NCBI GenBank assembly: GCA_027596035.1
Contig: JADGJA010000126.1
Location: 1 to 39,331 of the forward strand
Reading direction: 5' to 3'
DNA from: Thoreauomyces humboldtii
Taxonomy: Eukaryota > Chytridiomycota > Chytridiomycetes > Spizellomycetales > Powellomycetaceae
DNA: 39,331 nucleotides
A program made the translations under genes and the position numbers. Below are positions 21,347-32,141 of the stretch, in pieces. A model generated the notes under the pieces. The model saw only the letters and a program-made list of their open reading frames with translations. It ran no database searches and was not told the DNA's origin. Each line of letters starts with the position of its first letter. Position 1 is the stretch's first letter.

Positions 21347-21715
21347 GAGGTGGTGGGATGAGATATAGAACTACATGTAATCTGAGAGTTGTGGCGTAGA
21401 TATGATAAAATTACATTTAATCGTAGGAACTGGGGGCTTCCTGACGAACAAAGCACTTTTGCCCGAAATTTGACAAGCGGTCGCTCGTCGCGCTTCGCCT
21501 CCGCTTTCCCAAGTCTTTCTGGCACTGGATGCACCCGTCAAAACATAATCCTTCCGACAGATCTCGAGATGAGTCTATCAAGCCCCGCCGTAACTCAGAA
21601 TAGCCCAACTCATCGGAGAAAACCCCTTTCAGTCCTCAACACAACAACCCTCCAGCCGTTTCTTTCCTCAAAAGTCATCCTGCTCCTGCTCCTGGATTCT
21701 TCCACCACGCAACAA
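21347..21715. other. Short intergenic region
   Basis: 3' end of the protease and leader of the next gene. The frame of the next gene stays open upstream, with another ATG at 21569, so part of this stretch could be coding. Confidence 0.4.
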
Positions 21716-23446
21716 ATGTCCTGCACCGACCTGACGACCACCATCACAGCAACCCTGCAAGCAAAATGCGACTCGGACACCTCCTACCTACTCTACGAGC
21801 AGAACATCCAGGTGGCTGCCACCCAGGCGTCCGTCGGACCCATGGGTAAAGTAGTCCCAAGCAAAAGTTCCAGCGTCAGAAGCCACCAAACCGAACTCCC
21901 CTTTTCGCAACCACTGACCACAGCTGTCCAAAAACTTGGGGAATCACATAGGAAGTCTAGTGATCCATATGTTCGTAGTAGCGGTCCTCGCCGACCGACT
22001 CGCTCAGCTAACGTAATGCAGTGAGGAGGTACTTTTCTTCCAAAGTTCCTTTGCCGCTTTCCTTTTTCGTCCGATGGGGGAGAAGATGGAGTGGTGGAGC
22101 GAGAGAAGGAAGGGAGTTTGGGGGCTGAGAGAGCGGATATGGAACGGGGGGGTTTTTTCAGACCGCTTTTTTCTAACATTTTTTTTTAATATCCACCCAC
22201 AGTCACAGACCGACGATATGGTGCTTCGCGATAACGACATCGTTCAGTTTTCTGGCTTCCGTGTGGAGGATCGTCGGTGAGAGATAATGACGAAGCGCCC
22301 CCTTCTCCCGTTTCCTCCCCCCGATTCGTGCTGACAATCACCACCCAGGAAACGACGGACGAAACGGCTGGTTCTTCACGCCCGCAGGCACCGCGACCTA
22401 CTACTACGTGATCGGGATCCTGGACGCCATCTCCGAGTACGCAGCGTCCCAGCTCTTGTACCTTCGGATCAGTCCGTCGGTTCGGTCGACGTTCGGACGG
22501 AGGGTGGACCGATTGGGAGGGGTGTTGGTGGCGGGTGTGTTGGCCTTGGAGCTGTCGAAGAACATGAGGAGGGCGATGGAGCCGGTTGGGTGGACGGGCG
22601 GGACGGGGTTGGTGTGGGGTGCTTTGGGTGAGTTGACGGGAAGGGTTGATGAAACGATGTCGTGGGAGGCTGACAGGGGGAATCTTGGGGTGTGTGGCAG
22701 CATATAGATTGACGCTGAACGTCTTGATGTGCGGGTACAGCTATCTGATGTGAGTCTTCCTCCTTTTCCTTCCCCAGACGCCCGTGTGCTAACCACCTCG
22801 CTCTACCACCAGCACGCATCGAACATATCTGTCTTCCAACCATCCCTCCACCTCACATCAACCTCGATCCCACCCGGATCCACTATCCCACCACGTCGGC
22901 ACGACGATCCGAACTTTCCTCTTCCTTTCGGTGGACGTCGTGAGCGCGCTCAAGACCCTGTTCCCGACGACCGACCTCTCCCTCTGGGGCCTCACGCTCT
23001 GGACCGTGGATGCGTGCGTCAGCGTCTGGAAGCCCTATCTGGTCGTCACGGACGTCCAGAGCGTGCGGGGGATGGGAAGGAGGACGACGGATCAGATCGT
23101 GCGAGATCCACCTGGACGGGCCACGTCCGCCAGACGTGTCGGTGGAGATGGTGCTGGGGATGGTGACGGAGATGGGAGAAGACGAGGAGGACTTGAAGAT
23201 GTCAGCACCGCCAGCAACGTAGGAGGATTGGGGACGATGGACGGTCGTTCCGCCAGCGTGGACATGTTGTTGCCACGGGACGCCACGTACGAGGATCTGT
23301 TCGGTGAGAGCGTCGGCGGTGATTCGACAGAAGGATGGTTGACGTGGATCAAGGGCAAAATGTACAAGACGGGGGCGGAGACGCAAAAGAGGGAGGAAGG
23401 CATGTCGACCGACAGGTTGAAGCGGCAGGGTGTGATATTCAAATGA
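21716..23446 (+). CDS. Polytopic membrane protein, probably seven transmembrane helices, unknown family
   Basis: I do not recognise the family. A consistent model is 21716-21845, 21952-22012, 22203-22276, 22349-22627, 22701-22749, 22813-23446, giving 408 aa. Hydrophobic segments in order: LVIHMFVVAVLADRL, IWCFAITTSFSFLASVWRIV, YYYVIGILDAISEYAASQLLYL, LGGVLVAGVLALEL, GLVWGALGAYRLTLNVLMCGYSYL, TIRTFLFLSVDVVSAL, LSLWGLTLWTVDACVSVW. A polar extracellular-like N-terminus (about 45 residues) and a long charged, Gly/Asp-rich tail (about 125 residues) flank them. Seven helices with a long tail recall receptor topology, but no receptor motif is seen. The start could be 21569. The intron before exon 2 uses the second of two possible acceptors, so details may shift. 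Confidence 0.6.
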
Positions 23447-23505
23447 TATAAAGAACGCGAGGAAACATTCCACCACAAGGAGCGAAGAGCGATAGATAAA
23501 CTACT

Positions 23506-25602
23506 CTATGTCAGTACCCTCGATTCGAAGATCCTATCCAGATCCTCAGGATCCACCTTCTTTCCCTCCAACGCTCCCACGACATCATCCACATAGTCCC
23601 TCCGTCTCATGCCCACGAGCACGCACCCTGGCGCCGCCACGTCGTCGGCTTCCGCGCCGTCGGCAGCGAGAGCGGATCGTGCGATCCTCACAGCCATGGA
23701 AGAGAGCGTGTCCGTCGGTGGAAGCGAGGACGGCGAGGTCGCGGATAGGATCTGAGCCATGTCCTGGTTGGTGCGCAGAAGGGAGACGGCCGAGAGTGCG
23801 AGGAAAGTTTCTTGCATCTTTCGATATTCCTACGTGTGTGTGTGTGTGACGCCGATGTCAGAAGGGCGGAGGGATGGTAGATTTCGCTGAAGCGAAACGA
23901 CGGATCTTTGGGAAAACTCACAGTCTCGTATTGTGTCGCCCAAGCGTTCACATCAGCCTCGCCGTACTCTCCGCGAACTCCCTTCCTTAACAGCGCCAGA
24001 TCCCGTTCGAGACCTGGCATGACCTGACGTTCCAGGTAGTGCTTGGCCGCGAACATGTTCTGAGAGAGGCGCGTGAAGTTGTCTGAGAGTACTCGGCCCC
24101 AGACGAACTTTGCAACGAGCGCCGTCTCCTCGGGACTCCCGCCGACTTCATGAGAGAGGGAGAGAGAGCCATCATCGTTCAGTCGTTCTGACATGATCCC
24201 ATCAAACCGACAAGAAGCATCGCTACTCACGTAGTTCCGGGAGTACAGCCTCCAAACGCGTGACCGTCTCGAAGCATCCCGTGAGCTTCTCGACGATGGC
24301 CCTCTCATCTGGAACGCAGAAACCAAGACTGGAACATGAGCCGCCAGGAATCGAAAGACATGCTCCCGCATCTCCTCCCGTCCCTCACCCTCAGCATGGA
24401 CGCCCAACGTCGTCGACAACACCCTGATGAGTCCCCCAGCGATAGCCATGAGCGGTCTATGCGTCATCTGAAACAACCTCGCCGTCTCCGCCGTCTCCAT
24501 CAACGACTCTGACCCATCGAACCACCTCTCGTACGCGTCGTGCTCGAACAGGTTGAACGGGTACTGAACGGCCACCAGATTGTCCACGTCCGCACCCGCC
24601 TGTGCGACGCTGGCGACCACCTGAGGCAACGAGACGTGATCCGAAGCGCTTCGATTCGCCATGGAATTGGAACAGATCCCGTACGACGCGATGCGACCTC
24701 GCGCGACCTCCTCGTCGAGATGGAGACAGGCGGTTCCGATCAGGTCGTACACGTGCTGCAGTTCGAACCGTTTGTGTTTCCCCAGGACCATGCGTTCCGG
24801 GTTGTTGAGCATCAGGACGTCGACCTTGTCGAGTCCGAGACGGGACAGGGAGCCTGTTATCTCGGATTCGAGGAAGGATGGGGCGAGGGAGTGGGATATC
24901 CGGTCGGCGATGGCGGCGTGTTCGAAGGTGGGACGTGATTGGGGTGGAGCGGAAGATGGGGACATGATGTATCCTACTTTGGTGACGACTACCAATGCCT
25001 ATCCTTTCCGTGTTGTCAAGTTGGGAAGCATGAGGTCAGGGGACTCGTTCGTTCCAAAAAGAACATGTTCCCGACAAGGAAGTCAACGGACAGAGGAGGT
25101 ACCTCGCGCTTCAGTTCTCCCGATCCGATCTTATCGTTCAGCACGGATCCGATGAGCCGTTCAGAGAGTCCGCCTTCAAAGTGAGCGCTCGTGTCGATGA
25201 GGTTGATGCCGGACGATAGGGCATGGGAGAGAGCCTCTGCATGCTGTTTCATGCCATGCTGCACGCGATAGGCTCCGAAGCCTGCAGCCGCGACAGACCA
25301 ACCTGTGTGAGTAAAGAAGCGAGCGTAAGCAGACAAACGCGTTTTCATGAAAGATGAGGAAACCTCTTATGCTTCGAGCACCCACCTGTCTTTGCGAACC
25401 TTGCCTTTGCGATCTTTGGGAATCGGGCGAGGTGGTCAGCGGTTGCTTTGGGAGTGGCACCTCCTGAATGCAGACACCGAACAGTTCGGGAGGAGGGGAG
25501 AGGGTGGTTCGAAGGGATGGCGGTTGTGTATGCTGGTCTCGCCAGATGAGCTGCTGCTCTGGCCCGTCGGCAGACGCTGGTCGAAAGGGCCAGACGGGAC
25601 AT
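23506..25602 (-). CDS. Aldo/keto reductase family protein with altered catalytic residues
   Basis: Six exons on the minus strand: 25602-25386, 25302-25103, 24998-24389, 24308-24231, 24145-23922, 23829-23506, giving 550 aa, longer than the usual 300-350. Residues 1-50 are rich in Arg, Ala and Ser and look like a mitochondrial presequence. The AKR barrel begins near residue 73 (GWSVAAAGFGAYRV). The motif INLIDTSAHFEGGLSERLIG carries catalytic Asp109, but the Tyr position is Phe114. Lys146 is present in LVVVTKVGY. The His of the usual LHNPE motif is Asn204 (LNNPE). SLSRLGLDKVDVLML and VQYPFNLFEH are further AKR landmarks. The C-terminal 200 residues are an extra helical region. Normal AKR chemistry may be lost; a binding or regulatory role is possible. 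Confidence 0.85.
23833..23848. repeat. GT microsatellite inside an intron
   Basis: A short alternating GT run just before the acceptor of the last intron of the AKR-like gene; read on the minus strand it is an AC run ending in the acceptor TAG. Confidence 0.6.
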
Positions 25603-25903
25603 GGTTGCCGAGTGCAACAAGCGGTTGGGTGTGCACACTCGTTCCACCCTCACATACACCAAAGTGAAGAGCGCTAAATGCAACTACCGGGTGCCCAGCG
25701 CATAAGACCGCGGAAGCTACCGAAAAAAAACAAAGAATGTACACACGCCGCTAGCCGCAGGCACTTGTGGCAACCCTTTGCCGTTACTCGACTGGGCGCT
25801 CGCCTCTACAAAACCTGGACTACAAAACCTGGGCGGCGGGCGCTCGCGCCTGCCTCTTCAGTGCATCGTCCGCCCTCCCTCCCGCATCATCGTCCAAGGA
25901 ACC
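25603..25903. promoter_or_regulatory. Divergent promoter between AKR-like gene and CaaX protein gene
   Basis: About 300 bases between two divergent starts. A run of nine A lies at 25722-25730. The frame of the plus-strand gene is open upstream but has no ATG before 25904. Confidence 0.4.
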
Positions 25904-27451
25904 ATGACCGCAATCTTTCAAGCCCTGGACGAAGCTCTGACCTCAGCTCTCGCAGAAGTGCTCGGAGATCCCACGGGAGAGGCTCGAGCCCGTGTCATTT
26001 TCGCGTTCCTGCAGACCACCATGGTGCAAGATCGAGCTGAGGAAGTAGCGGGTCAAGCCTTCCTCGCCAAATGGAACAACGTGGCGGCATCGTTCGACAA
26101 CCACATCGGTGCCCAGGCAGCATTCCAAGTCGCGATCGAACTCTTGGCCGAGGGGTTTGCAGTGGACACGCTGAGCCGGGGTCTGGAGATGCTCCAAAGA
26201 TCCGTTCGTTGGTCTATCCCGGAGGCATGTGAGCTGATGGGGACGTACTTCGAGCGTGGATTGGTGGCGGACGATGGAACCGTCTTGGTCGAAGGAGGAC
26301 GGTTCAAGAGTGCCATGGACTTCTACACTCGACCGGCCAATGTGGAACCGGGTTTGCCCTCTTTCTTGAGACAAACCTCTGGTTCCCAGTATCGAGCCTC
26401 CATGATCCTCAAGAACGGAAACGGGGGAGTTCGCATCGACGGGAAAGCTTCCCTCGACTGGTGCCATTGTTCGGCCGCCAACTTGAACGCCGGGGCAGTC
26501 TGGAGTCTAGGCGCTCGAAAGGTGCCGTCGTGTCGTCCCATGGATCCACCCAACCCCGTGCCGGAAGACCTATGGCAAGCTCTCTCGTACCTCAAGTTCG
26601 GACACGATTATCACAATTCCGACGAAGATGAGGACGGCGAGGAACCTGCCGAGTGGGCAATCATGACGAACAACGTTCGAGATGGACTCTCGAAGGGGTC
26701 GATCCTTCACTACCAGTTCCTCAAGACGGACGATGAGATCAACAAGGCCATGGTACCCGGTCCTCATCATTCCACGCAACAAGTAGTCGATCTATCCCGC
26801 GCTTACGCCGCCAATCCCCGATACCCAGCCGACAAGACGTTCGTGGAACTCCGTCGAATGTGTCTCCTCGTCGCGGTGGCGAGGGACGACGCCGACGCGG
26901 AAGCATCCTACGAGCTCGCACGGTTCCTCCGCTTCATGGGAACATCGACTGGAGCTGCCCCAGACGTCGTGGAGAAAAAGTCCGTGTGCTTCTTCTTCGA
27001 CGCTGCCTCCAGGGGACACGTTCTCGGTCTCCTCGCATGCGCTCATCTCCTCGAAGACGACGTTCCGTATCGACTGGCGGCTTACGAGATCCTGAGGAGG
27101 GGTGGCGGACCCGATGTCGTGAGACTGCCAGAGATCCAGGCGTTGCTGAAGAAGCTGGTGCCACCGTTCGGGGACGGCACGCATCGTTTCCTCGCGAAGG
27201 AGAAGTCGGATTACAAGGTCATAGAAAGGACGGGTTTGACCGATCGGATCAAGTTGCAAACGTCACTTCCAGCGAAGAGCCCGGAAGAACTTCGACAATG
27301 GAAAATGGCACGCCAGGAGTTTCAGCAGATGCAGCAGCAGAAAGCGCGGCAGACTGGCGCGGGAAAAAGTGGCAAAGACAACAAAAGCGGTCACAGCGGA
27401 AAGGGCGGCAAGTGGGATGGCGACGATAAAAAAGGCTGCCTCGTTATGTGA
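25904..27451 (+). CDS. Uncharacterised alpha-helical-repeat-like protein with C-terminal CaaX box
   Basis: A single exon of 515 aa from the first ATG in frame. I do not recognise a named family. The body is helical, with segments that recall Sel1/TPR-like repeats (PEACELMGTYFERGL, then a Phe/Tyr-rich block; ASYELARFLRFMG; AASRGHVLGLLACAHLL). An acidic loop (SDEDEDGEEP) lies near residue 245. The last 60 residues are Gln-rich, then Lys/Gly-rich, and end KKGCLVM. CLVM is a canonical CaaX signal; Met at the last position favours farnesylation, and the nearby lysines would aid membrane binding. This predicts an unusual prenylated scaffold at a membrane. It converges with the carrier gene ending at 27795. 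Confidence 0.85.
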   Translation: MTAIFQALDEALTSALAEVLGDPTGEARARVIFAFLQTTMVQDRAEEVAGQAFLAKWNNVAASFDNHIGAQAAFQVAIELLAEGFAVDTLSRGLEMLQRSVRWSIPEACELMGTYFERGLVADDGTVLVEGGRFKSAMDFYTRPANVEPGLPSFLRQTSGSQYRASMILKNGNGGVRIDGKASLDWCHCSAANLNAGAVWSLGARKVPSCRPMDPPNPVPEDLWQALSYLKFGHDYHNSDEDEDGEEPAEWAIMTNNVRDGLSKGSILHYQFLKTDDEINKAMVPGPHHSTQQVVDLSRAYAANPRYPADKTFVELRRMCLLVAVARDDADAEASYELARFLRFMGTSTGAAPDVVEKKSVCFFFDAASRGHVLGLLACAHLLEDDVPYRLAAYEILRRGGGPDVVRLPEIQALLKKLVPPFGDGTHRFLAKEKSDYKVIERTGLTDRIKLQTSLPAKSPEELRQWKMARQEFQQMQQQKARQTGAGKSGKDNKSGHSGKGGKWDGDDKKGCLVM

Positions 27452-27794
27452 GCGCTTTGCTAGGGTAGATTGAGGGGAGGATGGAGCTGCAATGTCAGCG
27501 CGTAGAGTCTTATCTGTAGAGTAGAAGTTTTTCGTATACAGCATATCTTTACCTTTTGATGTGATACCGAAAGTGAAGAGAAAGTGGCAAAGCCTGGTCG
27601 CCTTTCTCCGCTCCGTGCAGATTATGCAGTAGCGACAGGTAACAGGTAATGAATTTGGTCTATACAGCGATACCTGCAGCAGAAGCAGCAGCAGCGACGA
27701 CCACACCTGCCCACGTCCAGTGTACTCCTCGCCAAATCGCACCCATTTCTGTTCTGATCTGATCTATGAGGCCCAGCTATCTCTGCTCGCCCCT
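27452..27794. other. Convergent 3' spacer
   Basis: The spacer is between the CaaX protein gene and the carrier gene. It has a GCAGCAGCAGC run near 27675-27694, and I see no gene. Confidence 0.5.
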
Positions 27795-30445
27795 CTATAA
27801 CTTACTACTACTACCGCCAGTCTTTGCCAACCCACCCACCAACGCCGGATTGATCTCGTTCAAGACCCTCAGCGCGTTCCTGGCACCCTCGTCGCCCACC
27901 CTCGACGGTCGAGCGAGGGATCCACCACCGCCGCCGGCGTCCCTCGGATGTCTGCTCTCCTGAGCCGTCGCCTGCATGAGGTGATCCTTGCGTTCGTCCC
28001 CGCCAAAGTCCACGGGGAGGAGTCGGTGGAGGAACTCGTACGAGGCGAGCGTCACCCCGAACTGGGGCGAGGACCGGAGGACCCGGGCGATGCCGCCCTT
28101 GAAGAAGGCTCGGTGACCTTCCTCCTTCAGGATCTTGGAGAAGGCGTCTCGGATCCCAGAGTACGTCGTCTCCCCCTTCTTGGCCGCTACCTGCAGTCGG
28201 GTCTGCGAAAGAGAAAAGGAAAAACGGGAAACCAGGTCAGGTGAGGGAACAAGGACAGGTTCGTTTGACGAAGCTTGAAGCTTACCTTGATCACGTCGGC
28301 CGGTGTCACCAGATACGCAGCAGGCATGCCGGCGAGAGCACCTGCCGTCAGCAGCTACATGACGGAATTCCTCCTTTTAATGTCATTCCACTCTTTCGGC
28401 AAATCCCCCACACTTCCCCTTACCTCCAGAGCGTTGAGCTTCTTGCCGTCGGTTCCCTCGTTGAAGAGAGACTTCTTGAGGTGCGCGTAGGTGGGGAAGT
28501 AGATGGCCGAGAAGGGGATGTCTCGCAGAAGACATGCACCGACGCCGCGGTAGAGTCCCACAAGACCCAGCTGACGGACGATGTGGAGTGCCGTGTGCTT
28601 GGGAGTGGCGTCCAGCGCCGTCTTTGCAGCTTCTCCTTGTACTGAAGCGGGGAAGACAAGGAGCATGGTTAGCGTCGGGATAGCTTTGCATCGAGTCGAC
28701 AGGTCCGGAAATAGTTACCCTGCAGACGAATCTTGACGATCTCCAGTGGGTTCGTGAAGAGCACCTGACTCCCACCGGCGGTGCATCCTGCCAAGATTTC
28801 TCCCCAGAGCGGGATCTGTCCGGTCCGTCTATCCTTCAGATGGGATCGAACCAAGTCGTTCATCGTGAGTTTGATGGCCTTCTCCGGCGCGACTGAACAC
28901 AACAAACAGAAAAACCACGCATTAGTTGCAAAAATCACAGACAGACGCGTTCGGGATGAAAGCACGCACCTCCGACGAGTTGCGGTACCAAACCCGAGTA
29001 CAGTCCCGCGACACCCTCGTTCCTCACGACCTTCCGGAAGCAGTCCATGCTGTTCTTGTACATGGCCGTTCCGACGACCTTTGACCTCTGGTTCTGCATG
29101 CGAGTCTTCACGAGATCGATGGGATACACGACGGTAGCCCCGATGGCACCGGCCACGGCGCCCAGTGCAAAGTTGTAGATGCTCTTCAGGGCCTCCATGG
29201 CGGCCGAGAGATGGACGACCTGATCGACGAGGTCCGTGACGTCGGAATGCGTGGCTACGAAGGCACCCGCGGAACGGTCCAAGTCCTGGATCTTCCCCGC
29301 CCTCCACTCTGGGTCGAAGATGCGCTCGAAGGCTGCGATGGGAAGGGTGGTGGTCTCGGGGTCAAAGTCCTGACCGGCGATGAAGAAGAAGATGTCCACC
29401 TCCATGGGTGTCATGAGGTTGAATCGCATCATCTTTACGGCCTGGGACTGGAACTCGTGTTTCGAGATGCGACCGTCCTCGCTCAGGGCGGCCGTCTTCC
29501 TGGCAATGCGTTCCAGCATGTCGAGCTGACGGATGACGTTGTATGTGGCGCGAAGGTTGGCGAATGAGATGTTGTCGCCCGGGTAGAGCTTTGCTATGGA
29601 TGGGAGGTGTTCCGATACGAAGGGGCTCAGTTTGTGACCCGCGATGTGAAGCATGATGGTTCGGAAGGCTTTGGGGGAAATGGATCCGGTTCCCCTTGGA
29701 TCGAAGAACTTGAACTCCTGCTTCAGTCGTTCGGCCTGGAAGCCTTTCAACAGCTGAGCGAATTCTTCGAAGGAGATGTCCCGAGAGTCCTTCCCGACGA
29801 ACAGAGTAAACCAGTCGCTTCTAAAGTCCGTAGGGACCGCTTCGGATGATTGTCGGGAGGGTCCACCAAGGATCTGCTTGAGCTGGTCGAAGGAGATTCG
29901 GTTGTCGCCGTCCTCGTCGAGGAACCGGAAGGCGATCTCAAAGTCCGCGTTCGGTCTTCGCAAGAGACGTTGGAAGTTGAGGAACTCCTCCTGCGAGATG
30001 CGTCCCACGCGCTTTCGATCCGCCACCTTGAAGAGCACTTGGAATTCCTGCACTTGTTTCTATCGAAGGGCGACGGGGACGTAAGAACACAGCCGGTGAT
30101 ATCGTTGAGCCAGACACGCAATGAGAAGGGATCACGCGTTCATCAAACCACGATCCTCCTCCACGCTAGCTGCTTCGTTTTCCCTACCTCGGAGAGCGGT
30201 TCCCCAGCAGGAGCCATGGCCTTCTCAAAATCCTTCAACTCCATGAAAGCGGGCCTTCCCTCTAGATCCTTGACGGAAGCGTTGTCCCGGAAGAGCTCCG
30301 CATAACTCTCCAAGTTGTCATCGACGGCGTCTGCGGCAGTCGAATCGTCGCTGTGATGAAGACTAAAGTCCGGCATTGGGACGGGGTCCTCGCCTGACGG
30401 CGTATGCGTTGACGTTCCCGTCTTGTAAATAAATGACCAGCCCAT
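27795..30445 (-). CDS. Calcium-regulated mitochondrial aspartate/glutamate carrier (Aralar/AGC type)
   Basis: Six exons on the minus strand: 30445-30188, 30059-28970, 28892-28719, 28641-28424, 28354-28286, 28202-27795, giving 738 aa. The carrier exchanges matrix aspartate for cytosolic glutamate plus a proton across the inner mitochondrial membrane (malate-aspartate shuttle). Residues about 85-390 are the EF-hand regulatory domain. Three mitochondrial-carrier repeats follow, each with its signature: [22 protein letters not shown] and [24 protein letters not shown] and [16 protein letters not shown] match animal Aralar closely. The N-terminal about 45 residues are unusual and may help targeting. 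EF-hand loops differ from animal AGC: the loop aligned with the animal calcium site is degraded, while the next one ([12 protein letters not shown]) is near canonical. The C-terminal tail is Gly/Ser-rich. Confidence 0.95.
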
Positions 30446-30992
30446 GATGCGATGATGTGCGGAGGTGTTTGCGGTGTATGCGTGTGTGCAGTGTGTGCGT
30501 GGAGGGAGTGTGAGATGGCGTCTAGATGCTGCGAGTGGGCGTCGCCATGTAGCTGGTCAGATATCTATGGATACAAAGGACGTGATGCAGATGCGATGCG
30601 GCCGAGGGATCCCAGTGGTGAGATACCGATGCAGAAGCGAAGCGCGAAGTTCCCAGGGAGTGCGAAGTTGAGGAGCAGTGTTCACCCACGAGGCAAGGGC
30701 TGTGAAATGTCAAATGTCCTGGCGACGGGAGAAATACGTACAGATGCCCCAGACAGAACACGGGAAATGAAAAAAGAAGCAGAAACAGCCTTGCGGAAAC
30801 GGCAACCCCAACGGTTATCGGAACAAGTCGGAACGGGGCCCTACGATGCGAATCTCTGACAGAGGCCTTCTAACGCTGAACGATAACCAGTATGATTCAA
30901 GAGACAGATGACATTGGGAGAAAAAAGAGAAACGAGAGAGAAACGGTAGGAAGTGGTCGGGGGTTCAAGATGAACGGAGAAGTCCCAGAGCT
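30446..30992. other. Intergenic: carrier promoter and hydrolase 3' end
   Basis: No supported gene. A GT-rich stretch lies at about 30450-30512 immediately upstream of the carrier start. The single long plus-strand frame (30452-30859) has no family resemblance. Confidence 0.5.
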
Positions 30993-32141
30993 TCAATGGT
31001 TTCCGCCGCTCGCGACCTGTTGAGCCAACCAGGCGAACCCTCTCCCGACCGACGTCCTAAAGAGCTCCTCCTCCTCCCCGAGTCCCATGTCGAACAGATG
31101 GTCCGCTCCAGGGACAGACAGGTACGTGACGACCACGCCCGCGGCCCTGAGCTTCTCGGCAGCGTTCCGGGAGACGTCGACGGGGACGAACTGGTCGGCG
31201 TCTCCGTGGAGGGTGAAGACAGGCGGGAAGGATCCCTTGGGAGCGTTGCGGGCCTGAACGATCGGGTCCACTCGATCCACGTCTCCGTCCTTGATCACCT
31301 CTCGGAGCCAAGTACCTCGTTGGGAAGTGAGGGTCATCCAGGCTCCGCGCGGGGACGGGACCGGCGGACGTCCGAACTGGATGGGGAAGGCGGACGGCTG
31401 CGGTCCGTCGAAGATCTTGGACGCGAACTCGTCGGGAGGGGTGGGACGGGTCAGGAATCCCTTGTTGGGAAGTGACCAGGAAGGGTCGGCAAAGTCCTTT
31501 CCACCGTAGATGTCCAGGACCGCTGCCACGGGTCGATATCCGGTTCCGAGGAGAAGGGCCAGGGTGCCTCCAGCGCTGTATCCCACCGTCACGATGCGGG
31601 AGGAGTCGACCGACACGCGTTGCTCCTTGGGCACCGTGTTGAGGAAAAGGCCGTTCAGTGCGCCACGAGTCCAGAACAGGGTGTCCCGAGAGTCCTGGAG
31701 GGGACCGTCGTAGACGCTGATCTGAGGGCAGAGACGGAAGTTTGGGACAACGACGATGAATCCGAGGGAGACGAGATGAGGGACGGTGGCTCTGGGGATG
31801 AAGTCCTTGTCTCCGACGACGAATCCGCCAGCGTGCAGGACGATGGCTGTTGGACGAGGAGCCGAGAGGTCAAACGTCGATTTGGAGGGGGCAACGGCCC
31901 AGTGGACATCGGTCAAGAGCTCCTGTCCGTCGGCTCCGGTCTTGTAGACGAACGTGCGCTTCTCGGCGACCGCAGGGACCGACGTCTGGGAAGCGACCGT
32001 GCCGACGGGTGCCAGATTTTGGGCAGCATGTGCCGGCGAGGGAGGGGCGTTGCCGGCAGTCGGCGAGAGGTCCTGCTTTGTGGCCGTCTGGTCACCGTTG
32101 ACCTTGAGCTTCAAGGCCTGCAGCTTTTCAGAGATGGTCAT
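30993..32141 (-). CDS. Alpha/beta hydrolase (esterase/lipase, hormone-sensitive-lipase-like)
   Basis: A single exon of 382 aa. The alpha/beta hydrolase core starts near residue 95. The oxyanion strand is LHAGGFVVG (102-110), a variant of the HGGG motif. The nucleophile Ser189 lies in VGYSAGG, the acid is probably Asp316 in HGDADQFVP, and the base is His348 in PGADHLF. These fit a carboxylesterase acting on small esters or lipids. There is no signal peptide; the first 60 residues are Ala/Pro/Thr-rich. A decayed second copy lies at about 33540-34400 in the same orientation, so the locus arose by direct duplication. A TATA-like element sits about 95 bases upstream of the start. Confidence 0.88.
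   Translation of the reverse strand: MTISEKLQALKLKVNGDQTATKQDLSPTAGNAPPSPAHAAQNLAPVGTVASQTSVPAVAEKRTFVYKTGADGQELLTDVHWAVAPSKSTFDLSAPRPTAIVLHAGGFVVGDKDFIPRATVPHLVSLGFIVVVPNFRLCPQISVYDGPLQDSRDTLFWTRGALNGLFLNTVPKEQRVSVDSSRIVTVGYSAGGTLALLLGTGYRPVAAVLDIYGGKDFADPSWSLPNKGFLTRPTPPDEFASKIFDGPQPSAFPIQFGRPPVPSPRGAWMTLTSQRGTWLREVIKDGDVDRVDPIVQARNAPKGSFPPVFTLHGDADQFVPVDVSRNAAEKLRAAGVVVTYLSVPGADHLFDMGLGEEEELFRTSVGRGFAWLAQQVASGGNH

Noticed and set aside
30452..30859. 135-codon plus-strand frame upstream of the carrier
   Set aside because: Its start is GT-repeat DNA, the rest has no features, and it lies in the carrier promoter.
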